DNA of 8,044 bases, taken from an uncultured Ruminococcus sp. (GTDB lineage: Bacteria > Bacillota > Clostridia > Oscillospirales > CAG-272). The position numbers and the translations under genes were made by a program. Below are positions 6,048-8,044 of the stretch, in pieces (positions within the stretch are counted from its first letter, which is position 1; each line of letters starts with the position of its first letter). The stretch spans positions 1 through 8,044 of the forward strand of contig CACXBN010000012.1 of the NCBI GenBank assembly GCA_902765885.1. The letters run 5' to 3'. A model generated the notes under the pieces. It saw only the letters and a program-made list of their open reading frames with translations. It did not search any database and was not told the DNA's origin.

Positions 6048-7070
6048 ATGAGTAATAATATTCCCGTCAGAGAAATTTTTTATCAAAGAGAGGAACAGTA
6101 TCTTTCAAAATATGCCTTTTTATGCAGAAACACAAGAGGAAGAGATATCCCGATTAAAGAGTGTGACAACAGAACTGAATTCCAGCGTGACAGAGACAGA
6201 ATCATTCACTGTAAATCATTCAGAAGACTTATGCATAAGACACAGGTTTTCTTTTTCCCGAATGATGAACATTACAGAAACAGACTAACCCATACTCTTG
6301 AAGTCACTCAGATAGCAAGGATCATAAGCAGAGCCCTTATGCTCAATGAAGATCTTACAGAGGCTGCAGGACTCGGACATGATCTTGGGCACACTCCTTT
6401 CGGACATACCGGTGAAGCAGTTATGCAGGAGTGCTATTCTCCTGATTTTACTCATTATAAACAAAGCCTGAGAGTAGTAGAAAAGCTCGAAAACGACGGC
6501 AAAGGACTTAATCTAACATGGGAAGTAAGGGATGCAATCTTGAATCATTCAGGGAAAAACCTTGCATCCACTTTAGAAGGCGTTATTATCAAGTATGCGG
6601 ACAGAATTGCATATATAAATCATGACATAGATGATTCGATCAGGGCTGGAGTCATAAAGAATGATGATATTCCGAAAGAAATATCTGATGTTCTTGGCAC
6701 CACTCACAGCGGAAGAATCAATACCATGGTCTCGTCGCTTATTGAAGCCAGTACAAACAGTCCCGAAATAAGCATGACTCCCGAGGTAGGAGCTGCAATG
6801 GAAAATCTTCGCGAGTTCCTGTTTGAAAACGTATATCACAATCCCAAGGCTAAAACAGGGGAAGATAAAGCAAAAGATCTGCTTAAATATCTATTTGATT
6901 ATTTCATGAAATATCCTGAAAAGATGCCGGAACTATACTATAACAATACCAAATATGAATCAACCGAAAGATGTGTTTGCGATTATATATGCGGAATGAC
7001 TGACAGATATGCTATCGATATTTACAAGGAACTGTTTATACCGAGTGCGTGGATAGGACCGATTTTGTAA
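6048..7070 (+). CDS. dgt: dGTP triphosphohydrolase-like HD protein (dNTPase)
   Basis: 340 aa, the shorter form common in Gram-positive bacteria; E. coli Dgt is about 505. The HD metal site is complete: H82 (RNRLTHTLEV), H111-D112 (GLGHDLGHTPFGH, 108-120) and D185 (KYADRIAYINHDIDD, 182-196). The N-terminal DRDRIIHCKSFRRLMHKTQV (48-67) is the family's substrate-site region. Proteins of this family hydrolyse dNTPs to nucleoside and triphosphate; whether this one prefers dGTP or acts on several dNTPs after allosteric activation cannot be read from sequence. AAGGAG lies 5 nt before the ATG. I see only weak promoter matches in 5950-6047. It ends 24 nt before dnaG, so the two are probably cotranscribed, an arrangement common in Clostridia and usually followed by rpoD. 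Confidence 0.93.
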   Translation: MSNNIPVREIFYQREEQYLSKYAFLCRNTRGRDIPIKECDNRTEFQRDRDRIIHCKSFRRLMHKTQVFFFPNDEHYRNRLTHTLEVTQIARIISRALMLNEDLTEAAGLGHDLGHTPFGHTGEAVMQECYSPDFTHYKQSLRVVEKLENDGKGLNLTWEVRDAILNHSGKNLASTLEGVIIKYADRIAYINHDIDDSIRAGVIKNDDIPKEISDVLGTTHSGRINTMVSSLIEASTNSPEISMTPEVGAAMENLREFLFENVYHNPKAKTGEDKAKDLLKYLFDYFMKYPEKMPELYYNNTKYESTERCVCDYICGMTDRYAIDIYKELFIPSAWIGPIL

Positions 7071-7080
7071 TTATTTAAAT

Positions 7081-7086
7081 AAGGAG
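7081..7086 (+). promoter_or_regulatory. Ribosome binding site of dnaG
   Basis: AAGGAG, 8 nt before the TTG at 7095. It supports TTG initiation, since no ATG or GTG in frame lies near and the translated N-terminus matches primases from this point. Confidence 0.85.
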
Positions 7087-7094
7087 ATCACGAT

Positions 7095-8044
7095 TTGGCT
7101 ATACCTAATACGATAATAGAAGATATCAAAAGAAGAAATGATATCGAAAATATTATTGGTTCTTATGTAAATTTAAAACGTGCCGGAACAACATCAAAGG
7201 GATTGTGTCCTTTTCATAATGAAAAGACGCCATCTTTTACGGTTTATTCCGATACACAGTCATTTTATTGTTTCGGATGCGGCGCTGCCGGAGATGTAGT
7301 CACATTTATAATGAAGATGGAAAATCTTGATTACATGTCAGCAATCGATACGCTTGCACAAAGAGTAGGCATTGATATATCACAATATGATTCAAGTCAG
7401 ATAAAAACCGGTCAGCAAAGTATTCCGAGACAAAAAATACTGCAAATGAACCTCGAAGCAGCAAAATTTTACAGAGACATCCTGTTCGATAAAGAAAAAG
7501 GTGAAGAAGGCAGAAAATATCTCTCTGACAGAAAACTTTCAAATCTGATAGTTAAAAGATTCGGGCTCGGATTTGCTCCGAAATACGGTAATCCTTTGCT
7601 TAAGCATCTGTCAGACCTCGGATACACAAGAAAAGAAATGCTCGCCGCTTCACTGATAGGTCACAGCACTGAAAAAGACACTTACTATGATTTTTTCAGG
7701 AACAGAATAATGTTTCCGATAATTGATGTGACAGGGAATATCGTGGGTTTTTCAGGAAGGACGATTGAGAAAGAACACGACGGAAGAAAATATGTGAATT
7801 CTTCTGATACACCTGCCTTCAAAAAGACAAAAAATCTGTTTGCCCTGAATTATGCCAAAAACACAAAAAGCGGTTACTTTATTTTGTGTGAAGGGCAAAT
7901 GGATGTTATATCACTCCATGAATCCGGCTTTGAAAACGCAGTCGCGTGTCTTGGAACCGCGCTTACAGATCAGCACGCAAATATAATCAAAAAATACGTA
8001 TCAAAGGTCATCCTTTCATATGACAGTGATGCAGCGGGGCAAAA
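7095..8044 (+). CDS. dnaG: DNA primase, N-terminal 316 residues (3' end outside window)
   Basis: An open frame from TTG runs to the last base. The CHC2 zinc-binding domain comes first: C38-P-F-H41 in CPFHNEKTPSF and C59-F-G-C62 in FYCFGCGAAGDVV. The RNA polymerase domain then follows, with RIMFPIIDVTGNIVGFSGRT and KYVNSSDTPAFKKTKNLF. The TOPRIM part has EGQMDVI (E266, D269) and YDSDAAGQ (D310, D312), the conserved glutamate and aspartates that hold catalytic metal ions. Most primases have EGYMD and DGD here; Gln and Ser are substitutions next to, not of, the acidic residues. DnaG makes RNA primers at the replication fork with helicase DnaB/C. The full protein is usually near 600 residues, so the rest of TOPRIM and the helicase-binding C-terminus lie beyond 8044. 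It follows dgt by 24 nt, probably in the same operon. Confidence 0.96.
   Translation, partial: MAIPNTIIEDIKRRNDIENIIGSYVNLKRAGTTSKGLCPFHNEKTPSFTVYSDTQSFYCFGCGAAGDVVTFIMKMENLDYMSAIDTLAQRVGIDISQYDSSQIKTGQQSIPRQKILQMNLEAAKFYRDILFDKEKGEEGRKYLSDRKLSNLIVKRFGLGFAPKYGNPLLKHLSDLGYTRKEMLAASLIGHSTEKDTYYDFFRNRIMFPIIDVTGNIVGFSGRTIEKEHDGRKYVNSSDTPAFKKTKNLFALNYAKNTKSGYFILCEGQMDVISLHESGFENAVACLGTALTDQHANIIKKYVSKVILSYDSDAAGQ

Noticed and set aside
1..8044. CRISPR array, insertion sequence, phage or defence genes
   Set aside because: No regularly spaced repeats, terminal inverted repeats, transposase or phage motifs were seen; every long gene matches a housekeeping or metabolic family.

Overview
The window looks like ordinary chromosomal DNA from a low-GC Gram-positive anaerobe, most likely in the class Clostridia. 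The evidence is an A+T-rich sequence, near-consensus sigma-A promoters, strong AGGAGG-type ribosome binding sites, a ferredoxin/NAD(P)H transhydrogenase of the anaerobic Nfn type, a zinc-type L31 ribosomal protein, and the order dgt-dnaG. Genus cannot be set from the sequence alone.

Layout. Bases 1-474 are the 3' end of a DUF1015-family gene. A tRNA-Thr(CGT) follows under its own consensus promoter. It ends at a symmetrical hairpin that also terminates the converging nfn operon. That operon, on the minus strand at 653-2877, encodes the two subunits of an NfnAB-like electron-bifurcating transhydrogenase (nfnA then nfnB, 2 nt apart). A 202-nt A+T-rich region with two divergent promoters separates it from a small secreted lipoprotein gene (3080-3538, DUF4430-like). 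Next come rpmE (L31) with its own promoter and terminator, hflX overlapping a yigZ/IMPACT-family gene, and a terminator. Last are dgt (dNTP triphosphohydrolase) and the first 316 codons of dnaG (primase), which starts at TTG and runs off the window.

Functional groups. The nfn pair balances the ferredoxin, NADH and NADPH pools. rpmE, hflX and yigZ all concern the ribosome or translation. dgt and dnaG concern dNTP supply and the start of DNA replication. Every transcription unit that ends inside the window after the tRNA has a clear intrinsic terminator: 614-648 (shared by both strands), 3548-3578, 3948-3984 and 5962-6001.

I found no mobile element, CRISPR array, phage gene, defence gene or pseudogene, and no gene-free stretch over 300 nt. 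I do not see a previously undescribed system. The least explained parts are the small lipoprotein and the palindrome between the divergent promoters.
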